Positions 1 to 11,900 of a stretch of 64,000 bases of DNA are shown piece by piece. Source of the stretch: Branchiostoma floridae (taxonomy: Eukaryota; Chordata; Leptocardii; Amphioxiformes; Branchiostomatidae); the NCBI RefSeq assembly GCF_000003815.2, contig NC_049992.1, positions 5,512,570 to 5,576,569 of the forward strand. The letters run 5' to 3'. Position numbers and translations under genes: made by a program. The notes beneath the pieces were generated by a model. That model did no database searches and was not told the DNA's origin. It saw only the letters and a list, made by a program, of their open reading frames with translations. Each line of letters opens with the position of its first letter. Position 1 is the first letter of the stretch.

Positions 1-2
1 TT

Positions 3-3000
3 CTACAGATCTTCATCATGTACATGTCTTTTGACTTCCAAAGGTTTATCCATATTCACGATGAGGTGATAGTAAAAGTTCATGACTCTCTCGTAATCCC
101 TCACAGAGATCCTCTCGTTCAGCCCGTGGAATCTCGGGAGATCGGACGGTGTCATGACACATGGGTTGAACCGGTAGATGGCGCTGCTCAGGTTCCAGTA
201 GTGCCGTGTGTCCGTGTTGGCAATCATGAAGGTGGGGGTCACCAGGGCATCTGGGTAGATCTGTGTGTGTACAACATCATGTCGATACTATTACAAATCT
301 TATTAAATCGTATTAGTCGTACTATCCTTTTACTACTTTTAGACTAGAGTAGACACTTGTGATATTGTTTTTACACTGTATGAATCTCTCATGTTACCTG
401 CAATTAGCACACGGACAAGAATTTGCAATAAAACTTTATCATCAAAATTTGACCTTGACCTTTGCCCCCCCCCCCCACACACACCTACCTACATAACAAA
501 TGGTATTGCAATTTATCCAGAGGTTCAAAAGTTATGCATGAAACACGAACACACACACACGCAAAAGTACACACACACACACATAAAAAAACCGCTTTAA
601 TGGTTGTAACAACGAAAGACAAATGAAGCAATAAAGAAACAGTATATACTAGAAATTGAGAAATGGTATATTGTTCTTCTTAAACACACATGTGCTTACA
701 TGTACCCACCTGCTGAATAGTCTCCTGAAGCAACATATATGTAGGAGAATCCTTCCCGTAAGGTGAGGTCGGAGCAGGTTCCAGACTGTTTATAACATTA
801 ATCTTAACCCTGGGATCATTGATGACCTTTAGGTCATGTTCCATCACTTCCTCCACACTTGACATTGGATGTATCCGGTGGTCTATGACGGCCACGGCCT
901 CCGGTGAGATGACGTTGTCCTTGACCCCCGCGTTGAAACGCGTCACGGCGGTCGTCGTCCGAGCGAACGCGTTGGTTTGTGGTTTTCGTGCGTACACCCA
1001 GGCGACCAATGGAGAGAAGAGCCACAGGTTAGCGGTCAAGATCCGGTAAGGTAGGGTCATCTCCGTGGCAACGTACTCCAACGTGCGCATCTCCGGACCC
1101 GTGCCGAACAAGTTAGGGTGTGGGTTGTCCTCAAGCTTACTGATGGCTCTGGATAGGATTCCTGAAATACAAAATGAAAGTGGCACAATAACCTAGCAAT
1201 CAGGTCTAACGGCTTGACCTGGATATCTAGAAGAACAAGTTTACTAAAGATAATGCCTTAGAAGAGTCAAACCAACTGAAATGATTAGTCCATGGGCTAG
1301 TTCCCCAAAAATGATAGATAGTTTTATTTATTTATTTATTGAAACTTCACAGATCAGTTACAATCTGAGGGGAGCCGGCAACAGAAATCCAGTTTCTCTA
1401 CGAGGCCGACTCCCCAGAAGATCTACAAGCAATGTAATAAAAACCTATAATCGAAACCTACATATAAATACAATAAAAGATTGATAACAAGTTAACAAGT
1501 TCAATAACGGTTGGGAATAAAATAGCTAGTGAATCATGAAAGTAAGCAATGAGAGCAGCGGCAAATAGAAGTCCAGGTACAAAAATCATCAGCTGAGAAG
1601 GTGTGATCTGTGCGGGATGTATAGTGATTGACCAGTAATTTCCTAACAGATGGAATGGTAAGGTTTGAGTACATATGTTGTCGGATTGTTGCAGGTAAAG
1701 TGTTCCAGATAAGTACAATGCGGCTGAAGTAAGAGAAAGTAAATGTTTCGGTTTTACATACACGGACAACAAGTTGGAAAGGGTCAGTTGAACGGAGTTG
1801 TCTATGTGATAATGATACTTGTACAAACCGATGAATATCAATGGAGTATAGGCCACGAAAACACTTAAAGAGAAACAATATGTCAAAAAGTTCACGCCTA
1901 TAACAAAGAGGTAACAACTTAGTGGTTACAAGTCTGTCCCTATATAACAAATCATAGCTGTTACAGATGTATTTGGTGGCTCTCCGTTGAACTCCCTCAA
2001 CTTTACGTAAAAGAAATCTCGTGTGAGGGGACCACACCTGTGAGCAATAATCTAAATGCGGTTCTCACCGATAGCTGACTCGGATCTAGGCATGGAGGCG
2101 TGGCCGCCTTCTTCTTTCACCTCTAGGCGCAGCTGCAAGAATCCTTTCTCAGCAACACTGACGAGGGCAACAAGTTTGTCTACACCTGAAGACAAAATTG
2201 GACACTTGTGGGGACTCTTCAATCATCATCATCACCATATCTCTCTACAGCACAATGCCTACAATATTTCTGCTAGATTACCTTTTTCTGTCTGTAACGA
2301 CCATGACACGTACTATGAACAATATGTGCGACCAAATTGTTTAAGCATGAAAGTTCATCTGTGTTCACTTGGTATTGTGGGAAAACTTAAGTCCCATTTA
2401 AACTTGGTGTTGGTTAAGTAAAGTTGAGTTTTCCCACAAAGAAATTGTTTTAAATCATTCTTGATGTCAAATACATGTATATCTACATGTAAGATATCGC
2501 ACATAAGATGCTCACCGGGCATAAGACCATCTCCTACCGGAGTTCCTTCGTCCAGGATGAATGCTATTTTCTCTCCCCTCTGAGTCAACACGTCACTGAT
2601 AACCTTTGCCCCGAAATGACCACCTATCTCCTCATCGTGTCCGAAGGCGAGGTACAAAGTACGTTTGGGCTCATGTCCTCTCGATAGGAGAAACTCCACC
2701 GCCTCTAGACTCCCCATTACGTTATGCTTGTCGTCTAGCGTCCCTCTCCCATAGATGTACCCGTCTCGGACCTGTCCCGAAAATGGCGGTGCCTCCCAGT
2801 CAGTTTCCTGTGTGATGGGCACCACGTCTAGGTGAGACGCCAACATGTAGGGTTCTAGCGAGCCGTCCGACCCTTCCACTCGGTACAACAAGCTGTAGTT
2901 CCCGACCACTTCCCTCCGGACCAACGGTGAGCTGTGGATCGTCGGGAAACCGTCCTGGATAAACCGGACGAACTTGAGTAACTCCTGTGGTGTCCCCACG

Positions 3001-3230
3001 CCGCGTTCATAAGACACGGTTTGGAACTGAATGGCTGAGCTGAAACGGGCTAGTCTTTCCTCATCGGCAGGGATGAAGTCAGGGTCGGTGGTCTTACACT
3101 CCGGTGGGGAGGTTTGGTAGGACGGGAAGGTCAAAGTTGTAATAACAACAATCATCAGAACCAAGGCCAGCAACACAGTCAGAAGCTTCAGGGCGGCGAA
3201 TAGAGTACGCTGGATTCCCACTGTCGCCAT
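3..3230 (-). CDS. PM20D1: PM20D1-like M20 family peptidase (N-acyl amino acid synthase/hydrolase), complete, 4 exons
   Basis: Coding exons on the minus strand are 3230-2516, 2179-2069, 1161-710 and 260-3; phases join exactly to 511 residues plus a stop (human PM20D1 is about 502). Residues about 10-35 form a hydrophobic segment (signal peptide or anchor). M20 metal-ligand motifs are all visible: HLDVVP, GRGTLDDK, HDEEIGG, FILDEG, and HGLNERIS near the C-terminus. The dimerisation-domain motif GHASMP is in exon 2. The ANTDTRHY and AIYRFNP stretches in the last exon are also typical of PM20D1. The family condenses or hydrolyses N-fatty-acyl amino acids outside the cell; that role is taken from the family. 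The start at 3230 gives MATVGIQRT; an in-frame ATG at 3266 is possible. A LINE fragment fills most of intron 2. Confidence 0.93.
261..709. other. PM20D1 intron 3, simple repeats
   Basis: Non-coding. It holds a C-run and CA-rich simple repeats at about 465-590 and nothing else recognised. Confidence 0.6.
1312..2063 (-). mobile_element. 5'-truncated CR1/Jockey-like LINE, reverse-transcriptase C-terminus and 3' tail
   Basis: The minus-strand frame reads HLDYCSQVWSPHTR, then GVQRRATKYI, LLPLCYRRELFDILFLFKC, FSYFSRIVLIWNTLPATI and VRKLLVNHY. This is the RT C-terminal region seen in many non-LTR elements. The 3' end is an A/T-rich tail with AATAAATAAATAAA (plus strand about 1320-1342). The frame is open to 1534. 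The fragment lies inside PM20D1 intron 2 in the same orientation, and its 5' truncation point is only about 5 bases past the exon 2 donor (GT at 2068-2067). Confidence 0.85.
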
Positions 3231-4511
3231 GTTGCTTAAACTGTCTCGCCGTAAATACACACACAAACACGCCAGACTGTTTATTTTTTGATTGCTTTTT
3301 TGTCTGTCTTATTCAAACAACCGTGGGACCGATGTACGTATCATGTTTCTTCTAAGCCCTCTGCTCTATTAGTGCAATCAACGGTCACGATTCTGAACTC
3401 AGTTAGTGTTTTTGGCTATTTTTTTCTGTCCATTTCCTTTTATTTGACAAACCGACAATAGCGAAACCCATACAGTCCTACATTTTCACTATTACCAAGA
3501 AGCGAGAAGAAGCCGAACTTTTGTGTTAGACTAGATTTGTGACACTTTTATGTATGTAACGCTCCTATTTTTTGGAAAAAAAAATAAAAATAAAATTACC
3601 ACTCAGCAAATTTTCACCATTAACGAAGCCATTCACCAACTTTCTGGTGTAGCAAACATAAAAACTGACACTACTTTTGTAATTTTCAATGAACAGGTGC
3701 TGTTACTGTACAGTAATAGTGTTTTTGTACTTTTTTCAAGCTGAGAACTTTTTATTCTTTATGTTTTGGATTAGCCTTTACCTTTACCCCAACCATTTTA
3801 CAAGTTTTAGTTTTATTTTTATTTCGCCCTCTCGCTCCATATTTTTTATGAAAAAATCCGTGAACCAAGAAATTAAATTGGTGTGGCCTTATAGAGGGAT
3901 TGAAGACATTATAAAAGGCTCTCAAAGTACTGTATAATTATGTACAACTAAGTGAAAATCTAGGCCAAGTAAATCATTAAGGGTACAGTTAAACTTAGCG
4001 GCCACCTTTGCATGGCGACCACCTGGCTATTGCGGTCACTTTTTGTAGGTCCCTTGGATTTTTTCCATTGACCTAAGCATTAACAAATAGTCTACAATAA
4101 AAAAGAAATTACACTACACAAAACATGCAAGATTTTTCAAGCAAAATTTACTATTCGGATGCAAAAACAAAAGCTTCAGGCATTCTTATTATTTCCAAAT
4201 ACAGGATAATTGTACATGTACCTCTATCTAAGTACAACTAATATACACTGTACTTTCTTCATCATTTTCTATATTTTTACATAGACTTTATGTATTGTAC
4301 TAGACAAGGCGCAAACAACAATACTTTACTGTTAGAAATGAATTGAATGAGCCATGGGAAGACATCGTACGTCCTTTTGATTGTATGAAGTTGTAGTAAA
4401 CCTGGTCACATGTCAGTTGCATGGAACATGAAGTAGTGCATTTTTCTTACTGCCTTTGCAGTAGTCAGAATTGAATATTGCACCACTATTTCATTTACTC
4501 TTCAACTTCAG
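3231..4511. other. PM20D1 upstream intergenic region
   Basis: AT-rich sequence between the PM20D1 start and the first MITE, presumably including the PM20D1 promoter and 5' UTR. A GCGGCCACC / GGCGACCACC repeat at about 3997-4040 resembles a decayed MITE end. No gene was seen. Confidence 0.4.
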
Positions 4512-4833
4512 CAGGGCCGGACAAGTTTTCTCAAGTTCACTTGTCCTATCGGGCAAGCACATAAAAAATCTACTTGCCCGAACCAATTTTTCACTTGCCC
4601 AAAATTCAAATGTCACCGTTACTCGTATATGTATTTTCACTTCCAGCAATTGAATTCTCTGTTGACCATTGCTTGATGTTATGACAGTAAAAAGTAACAA
4701 GTAAATCAAAATTGAGGTCAATCAATGGAAAATCTTACTTGCCCCATCGGGCAAGTGGTGTAGGTCATGCACTTGCCCGATCAGCACTTTCACTTGCCCT
4801 GGACAATAGGGCTAGTGGACTTGTCCAACCCTG
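4512..4833 (+). mobile_element. MITE family 'CTTGCCCG' copy 1
   Basis: The ends are inverted: CAGGGCCGGACAAGT at the left and ACTTGTCCAACCCTG at the right. They are flanked by a 5-bp direct repeat TTCAG. The interior has many CACTTGCCC / GGGCAAGTG subrepeats. The CAGGG terminus suggests a hAT-like element. A second copy is at 17885-18272. Confidence 0.75.
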
Positions 4834-5567
4834 TTCAGACATTTGAGAATAGGTACTTGTAAAATATCATTTCTTGTGTATATTGCAGATCTTAAGTATC
4901 TTTTTCTTGACATGTCTTAGATTTCACCTCCAGAGACAAACACAGCATTACTGCCACCTTGTTGACGGAGAAACTTTCAATAAAACTTTTGCACAATGGA
5001 AGACAGTCACTGAAAACGTCAGTTGTTGAGAAGGGAGAATACAGTGTTCTGGGCCATATACTCTGGACAAATATCTGCTCAACTCATGTCTTGTCTTGTC
5101 AAGTCTTAGAGTAACTGTTGTGTACATGTGTTTAGTTCCAGCTTAATTACTGTGAACGGCTAATAATTTCATCTGTTTGAATACTTGATCCTAAAAATTC
5201 AAATCTTCTGATCCTTTTTAAACTTTTAAAGTTATTGCTAAGGTCACATGTCCAAAGTTTCTAACAAAAAGTGCAATTGTGGAGGAGACGTCCAAACATG
5301 TGGAATGTCTGTAATTGTTCTGTGATAGACACTTTTCTTTTTCGCTTCTCTTTCGAAACATCCTGGTCGGTGCCTATTTTGGAAATGTGACCTTAAAGCA
5401 TTACAATGCGGTCACAACGCGGTCACATATGTATGACTTTGATGCTTCAAGCAGGTTGTGACAGACCCAACCACCGACATGGATCCAAAACAGCATTTTG
5501 TGCACCAAGAGAGTTGAACTTTCTGGAGACATACATTTTTGTCCTCCAAATTGCCTGAAGCTAGCGA
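4834..5567. other. ATAD3-PM20D1 intergenic region
   Basis: AT-rich non-coding sequence in which no gene or clear repeat was recognised. Confidence 0.4.
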
Positions 5568-5958
5568 TCATATGACGAATGTGACCGCAACCTTAGACTC
5601 TGTATGTGACTGCAACCTTAGAGGACAAGTTTGACAACATCTAAGAGAGAAAGAGACATCAATATATGCTCCCTTCTGTGGGACTGAGTGTAGGCTTTGC
5701 GGGAGGGGGGCTGCCAGGAGACTCCGGTGTCTGAGAGAAAGAGACATCACTACTTGCTCCCTCCTGTGGGACTGGGTGTAGGCTTTGCGGGAGGGGGGCA
5801 ACCTACTGTATGTGACCGCAACCTTAGAGGACAAGTATGACAGGAGAGAAAGAGATCTAAGAGAGACAGAGACATCACTGCTTGCTCCCTCCTGTGGGAC
5901 TGGGTGTAGGCTTTGCGGGAGGGGGGCTGCCTGGAGACTTTGCGGGAGGGGGGCTGCC
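5568..5958 (-). repeat. Tandem duplication of the ATAD3 C-terminal exon tail into its 3' flank
   Basis: A segment containing GAGACATCACT(G/A)CTTGCTCCC and GTAGGCTTTGCGGGAGGGGGG occurs three times (about 5646-5710, 5743-5798, 5871-5930). Its copies include the stop-codon context of ATAD3. A further unit, TGTGACCGCAACCTTAGAGG, occurs near 5580-5625 and 5811-5830. Inside the coding exon a 27-bp in-frame duplication gives SPGSPPPAK twice. Confidence 0.8.
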
Positions 5959-8900
5959 TGGAGACTCGGGTGTCTGTGTGTGCAGCCATTCCATCTTCTG
6001 TCTGTGGGCGACCACAGCGTCTTGGACACGGGCGTCAATCAAGTCTTCTCCCAGGACCCCGTCTTCAGAGGCATAGGCTGTAGCCTGGTTGGGGCAAATA
6101 AAGTAATGGTAAACGTTATCTATCTAATATACTGTAAATTCATTAAAGTTTGCGGAAATTTCACAGTAGCGGGAAAAAGGACTTTTTGCGGTGGTTTTAA
6201 GTTTGCAGTAGCACCATGCACTGGTGGGGGCAAATAAAGTAATATTAAACATTATCCATCAAATATATTGTAAATTCATTAAAGTTCGCCGAGATTTAAT
6301 TTTGCGGTAGCGGGAAAAAGAACTTTTTGCTGTGGTCTTAAGTCTGCGGTAGGATTATGCACTGTACAGTCTCTAACTGCCATGGAAAGATGTTTGGTGT
6401 GGTTCTTATTCGCGGTGAATCAGCTACTGCAAAAACCACGAAAATTACACCATCGTGAAAGTTTCTGCATTTACAGTATATAGGAAAGATGTTCGCTGTG
6501 GTTCTTATTCGCGGTGAATCAGCTACTGCAAAAACCACGAAAATTACACCATCGTGAAAGTTTCTGCATTTACAGTATATATCTAATAAATAAAGTATAT
6601 ACAAATTAACAGAAGTCTACAAATTTTCAGTTCTATAACAGCTGAGCAGATTCAAATATCACATCGCATAGTACAAGAAACAAGACTCAAAACAAACAAG
6701 CTCACACAAGCTGTCACTCAAAATGTACAGACGCCAGATATAAATCTCTGTTTTAATCTATTTGTAGAGACTTCATTGCATTTGAAGACTGTTTAACTGG
6801 ACTTCTAACCTTTATAAACGTAAGCTAACACGCAAATAACAAGGAACACCTGGAACTGTAACGGAAAGTATCGCTTAACACATTTTCACTGCCTTTATTA
6901 TATGTATATACATCAGGCTTTTAGCTAGGATTTTATAATAGGGAGTCCAAACTTATCTGTGAGTCGTGGTAAGTGACTATTGTAGGGGGTCTGGGGGCAT
7001 CCACCTTCCATGGTGCAGAGTTTTTGATGATTTCAAGTTAAAGTAGTGCATTCTAAGGTTTCCCAAGTGGCAAAAATACTGTTACAGAGGTCACAGTAGA
7101 AGACTGTGAACACAGATGACCTGGTAGCATCCCTGGTCAATCAGAATTTCATGCATGTCAGATGATTTTCTCCCCAGTACAGGGCGTCCAGGGGCATCAA
7201 ATTTCTTGTTGTTCTAAGAAAAGTGCGTCCAGATGACGCGTTGACGCATGCCTTGCTAAAAGCCTGATATACATCACAAGATGCTGGCACTTTAGTTTAT
7301 GGAAGAGTGCAGGGATATTTTGCGTCACAACACTTATAGAATGGAAAATGCTTTGCATTTCAATAAGTAGGTATCTACGACACAGAATTAGTTCCCGCGC
7401 CTGATGGCGCATAGGGCGGCGCCCATCTCCGTTTCAGTAGCCCTTGGGCCACACAACGCAATCACTACAGCAGGGGGCTAGTCCACTGGTAGTGGTGTGT
7501 GTTCAACTTTCATACTCTTTCCCAAATGCTGAGTGCTAAGCATGAGCAGAGAAAGCAGCATTTACCATTTTTAAAGTCTTTGGTATGACTCGGCCGGGTA
7601 TCGAACTCACGACCTACCGAATGCAAGGTGAACACTCTACCCACTCAGCCATTGCACCGGTTTACGACACAGAATTGTTAGAGAAAAAGGTCCATTGAAT
7701 TAGTGCTGTTCCATACCTGCCAGGCCACTCCCAGCTTGGCTATCTCCCTTCCAGACAGACCCTCCACAGTTCTGGCAATCTCAGAACACTTGGCACCGTA
7801 GTCAAAGTCGGCTACCTTTATTCTCCTGAAAAACAAAACAGCAACATGCTCTAACACGACATTTCTCAGAAAAAGAAAACTGGTTTTCTTATAAAGATGC
7901 AAAACATGAAAATTCTGAGATAGCAACTGCAACTGTACCAGACTTCTTAAAATTTCAAAACGGCAACATGCTCTAACACAATATTTCTCAGAAAAAGAGA
8001 ACTGGTTTCTTATGAAGATGCAAAACACGAAAATGCTGACATAGCAACTGCAACTGTACCAGGCTTCTTAAAATTTCAAACATTAATCGATAAATGAACT
8101 AGTATGCCTATATCTATCCAGGACTTTCGTCAAGTGTTGAAGCCAAAAAGATTTGGTATTGATTCCTATATATAGAATGGTAGATGCAAGCTTTCTGACA
8201 ATTGGGAAATCAAGTTGGTATGGGCTGGAATAAAAAAAGAAACTAGAATAGTAACATTTGCAAGCAAATAAAAAATGTCTACCTTCACATGGCAGGGCTC
8301 AAAATACTGGGTGCATGTGCACCCAGGTGCACCCAAAATTGGAGCTGTGCACCCAATTATTTTCTGTGGGTGCACAGCCCGTGCACTCAAATATTTTTTT
8401 TAGGTTAAAGATATCGAGTATACTAGTATACATCATATTCTTGACATCTAAGTGTTAGAAAGATAATAAAAATGTCTGTCATGGTACTTGTTTAAGAATT
8501 TGATAGCTTGTAACTTAAAGTTTTGTTATTACGTTTTTCTGACATTCTACTTTAATTTAAGTGGTGCACCCAAAATTATTTTGGTGCACCCAATTTTTGC
8601 CTTGCCGCCAGGCAAGGCTTTACGCCAGCTTTCTTCCTTGGACGGACGGACGGACCTGTTAACCTTGCTCTTCCAAAGACCCTTTCAAAGGCCCTTCCAA
8701 ATCGCCTTTCTCATGGACAAGTTTGACGGCTCAGGCAGACAATGGTACATCCCTGTTGAATTTTAAACCGTCCATTTTACGTATTTGTTTCTGTTTGCGG
8801 TCGGTTCTAAAAGCATTTAATATTTGGTTACATTGAATAAATGAAGCGTTTGTATGGTAAAATTCCAAATTCATTTGGAGTGACATAAAATCAAGTGCAT

Positions 8901-11900
8901 TATCTCGCAACAAGAATTGCATTAGCTATTCATAAAGATGAAACAATTTCCAAATCAGGCTAATAAATTGTATGTGAATATATAAGTAGCCATGACGTCA
9001 TCAAAACGTTGGAGAGGCCTTCCGAGACCGCAGCAAAACGCTAACGTGAGTTTAGGAGAGCGCCAGCTCAAAACGTCACACGAGAAGTCGCAATAGATAA
9101 TATTTAGGATCATTTTGTTATATCGCTGTGGCTATTGACACACTGAGTGTGCCTATAGCCTAAACAGGCTATTGACACACCGAGATTCCAGCCAGCCAAT
9201 CAGAGCTTGTAACATGCCTTTCCCGACATTATTTTGCCAGGCTCTCGTCTCATTACAAACTTTTCACATAAGTAACAGTTGTTTAGACATTTTTCGGAGG
9301 ATTAGACATTAGAATCTTTGAATCTTGGAATGAACGGACATATTCAAGTTATGCCTTAGATTTGGATACCTGTTAATACAATTTGGTACTGTGAATGTTA
9401 GCATGGCGTAGTGGTTAGCGTGATTAGTCGCCACACTGCCGACCCCGGTTCGAACCCGCCTAGGGAAAGTTTTTTTTTTTCAATTGTCCTTTTACCTTTT
9501 TATAACATCCATTTGATATAAGAATATTTTCGTCATGCGACCAGAACCATGAAAACCCACCTTTGGGACTTTTTGGTCTGCATTTTCAAGAGTGCATGTT
9601 TAGGTAACAGTTACGTTTATTTTTTTCAGCCGCAGAATCCACCCGCTACGTTCTTATTTTGGACGGTACACTTATTATTTCTTTTAAATTGGACCAGGGA
9701 CCCCTGAAATAATAAAATGTGGGGTTTTCCAAGGATAAAAGCTCCTTGGGTTTTCTAACCATAATTCTGCGGTATTTTTGCTCAAAATTCACGCCGTCGA
9801 AGCATATATTTCCGCGCCGCTATGTCATCCAAACATATCGGTTGATCTCGCTATGACGCTACAAAGTTCTTTCAAAATAATGAAAGTAAAACAACAACTA
9901 TAACTTCGCTTCACTTGTGATATCAGTTTTGAGGCCGCAAATTCTCCCTAACGGCAGGAATTCGTCGGCAAACACAGCTGAAAACGTGTTCCAACATGGT
10001 CACATGCGGTGTTTGCATGGTACTAAATATAGTTAGCTCATTTGCATACTTGTGACTGGCTACATGCGGCCTATACCGTAAACACGTGAAAAAGATCGTA
10101 TTTTGGGTTGATGATGGGCACAGAATGCCATTTGTATTTTCAGAGTGTTGCCTTTCAAATATAATCGTAAGATTTTCTCATTTTCGTGGTTTCTAGTGTC
10201 AAAATTTTAATAATACGTATTTAGCAGACAAGCAAATTATCCTTACTGCACGCCAAGGCACAGCATTTTGCCTTGCCGGGCTTGAAGTGCCGACCTACCT
10301 TTTCCTGACGATATTCCTACCACGCGGCAAGGCACAGCTTTTTTAAAAAGATTTCTTGTTTAAGCTGGGTGCACCAGTGCATCTAATCCCAAAAATGAAT
10401 TTCGAGCCCTGCATGGTTTAGTGCGCTGTTTACTCTTACTCAAAAACATTCAGATATACATGATTGTATTATGTTGACCAGCCCCTCCAGCTATGTCCTA
10501 CCACTTGCTATAAGATGTAATCGAACACCAAGTGTGTCTGATACTTTTATAGTGACAGTGGTCTGGTCCGTGTCACTGACTTTATTTCATTGGAGAAGAA
10601 GAAGAAAGAAAAAGAAGGAATGTGGACAAAAAAAAAACAGTGAAGGGAAGTGGAGTGGCTCTGATCTCCGCCATGACAGACAGATTAGGACTTCACGTAG
10701 TCGAAAAAAGAGACAAGAGTTGTCATTTATGCCTAGAGCTCTGAAGTTGTACAATACGAAAACTTATTGAATGTGCTATACTGCGTGAAACTGACTCTTA
10801 TACAACTGTTTTAAATAGCTTTTAACTACTTGTAATCTCGTTTTTGCCTTTTTAACATTCACTTTGTTCTGTAACAGTTAAATAGAATTAATCATATGTA
10901 TTAAATAGTAGATGATTGCTTTTACCTGTACTGTAATACTATTTAAATCCTTGTATGAACCTCGCAATTCAGCCTTTCTGGCTGCGATGAGTTTCGTTTT
11001 CAATAAACCTTGAACCTTGAAAACATAACGACACTGACCTTCCCCTGCCCCCCGCGGCGGGCTCCAGGACGTACTTGTCGAAGTACAGCCTGACGAGCCG
11101 CTCGCGCTCCTCCAGACCTAGAAGACAGAAGGAAAATGTCCAGACTTTCCATGATGTACAAAATAACCAATAAACTGGTATACCAACTGATAAGTATCTA
11201 ATACCAGCTCAAAAAAGAACAAGAAACAGTCATGCCTTCAAATACCAGAGTTACCAACCTAGGATTGATGTGTTCAAAAATTCGTACTTTCCCAGAACTA
11301 TCGTAGAGTGGAATTTGTTATCACCAAGTACAGTAGGGGCATCTTCTCTGGGTAGTTTTAAAAAACTCTTGCAGATAGATGTGCAAAAGTTAGGTGTAAT
11401 GAGTTGTTCGGTGTAATATAACAAGCTGCTGCCGCACGGCGTGCCTGCGAAGCTGGTGTGTTACGCCGAACAGTGGTTATACCGGCTATATAGATACAGA
11501 TACAGACCTGGCAGGTCAAACAGCACGATCTCGTCCAGACGGTCGTTGATGGCCCAGTCCAGCTGCTCGGGCTGGTTACTGGCCAGCACTAGCATGAACC
11601 TGACAAAAAAACAGCATAATTCTTTATGTTGCAACTTTAAACTATATCCGTACACAAAGAAAACGCTTACCAACTATCTAGTGCTCTTTTTATTCTGAAA
11701 TGACCCAAAGTCTACAAATGTATGTCACACATCTGGACTGGAAGTAGCCTCCACTTACTTTCTTGACTGTTCACCAGTTCGGTACAGGAATGCATTAAGT
11801 GTGCTACGGAGGTCTTCACTAATCTTTTCCTGTGGGGAACGAAAAAAGAGAACATATTTCAAGATGGAGACAAAAAAAGCAATAATAAGAATTTATCATG

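Larger units (their letters stand above)
8293..10411 (+). mobile_element. MITE family A copy 1, split by a nested element
   Basis: The family has ends CAGGGCTCGAAAT ... ATTTCGAGCCCTG and internal GGTGCACCC subrepeats. This copy is flanked by a 5-bp repeat CATGG (8288-8292, 10412-10416). It is interrupted at 8598-10334 by another transposon. Other copies are at 15339-15702, 16158-16518 and 38238-38562. CAGGG ends are hAT-like, but the duplication is 5 bp, not 8. Confidence 0.85.

Noticed and set aside
9398-9470. Functional tRNA gene
   Set aside because: Box A and B are good, but the acceptor stem does not close and the T-stem has mismatches; it is better called a SINE head or pseudogene.
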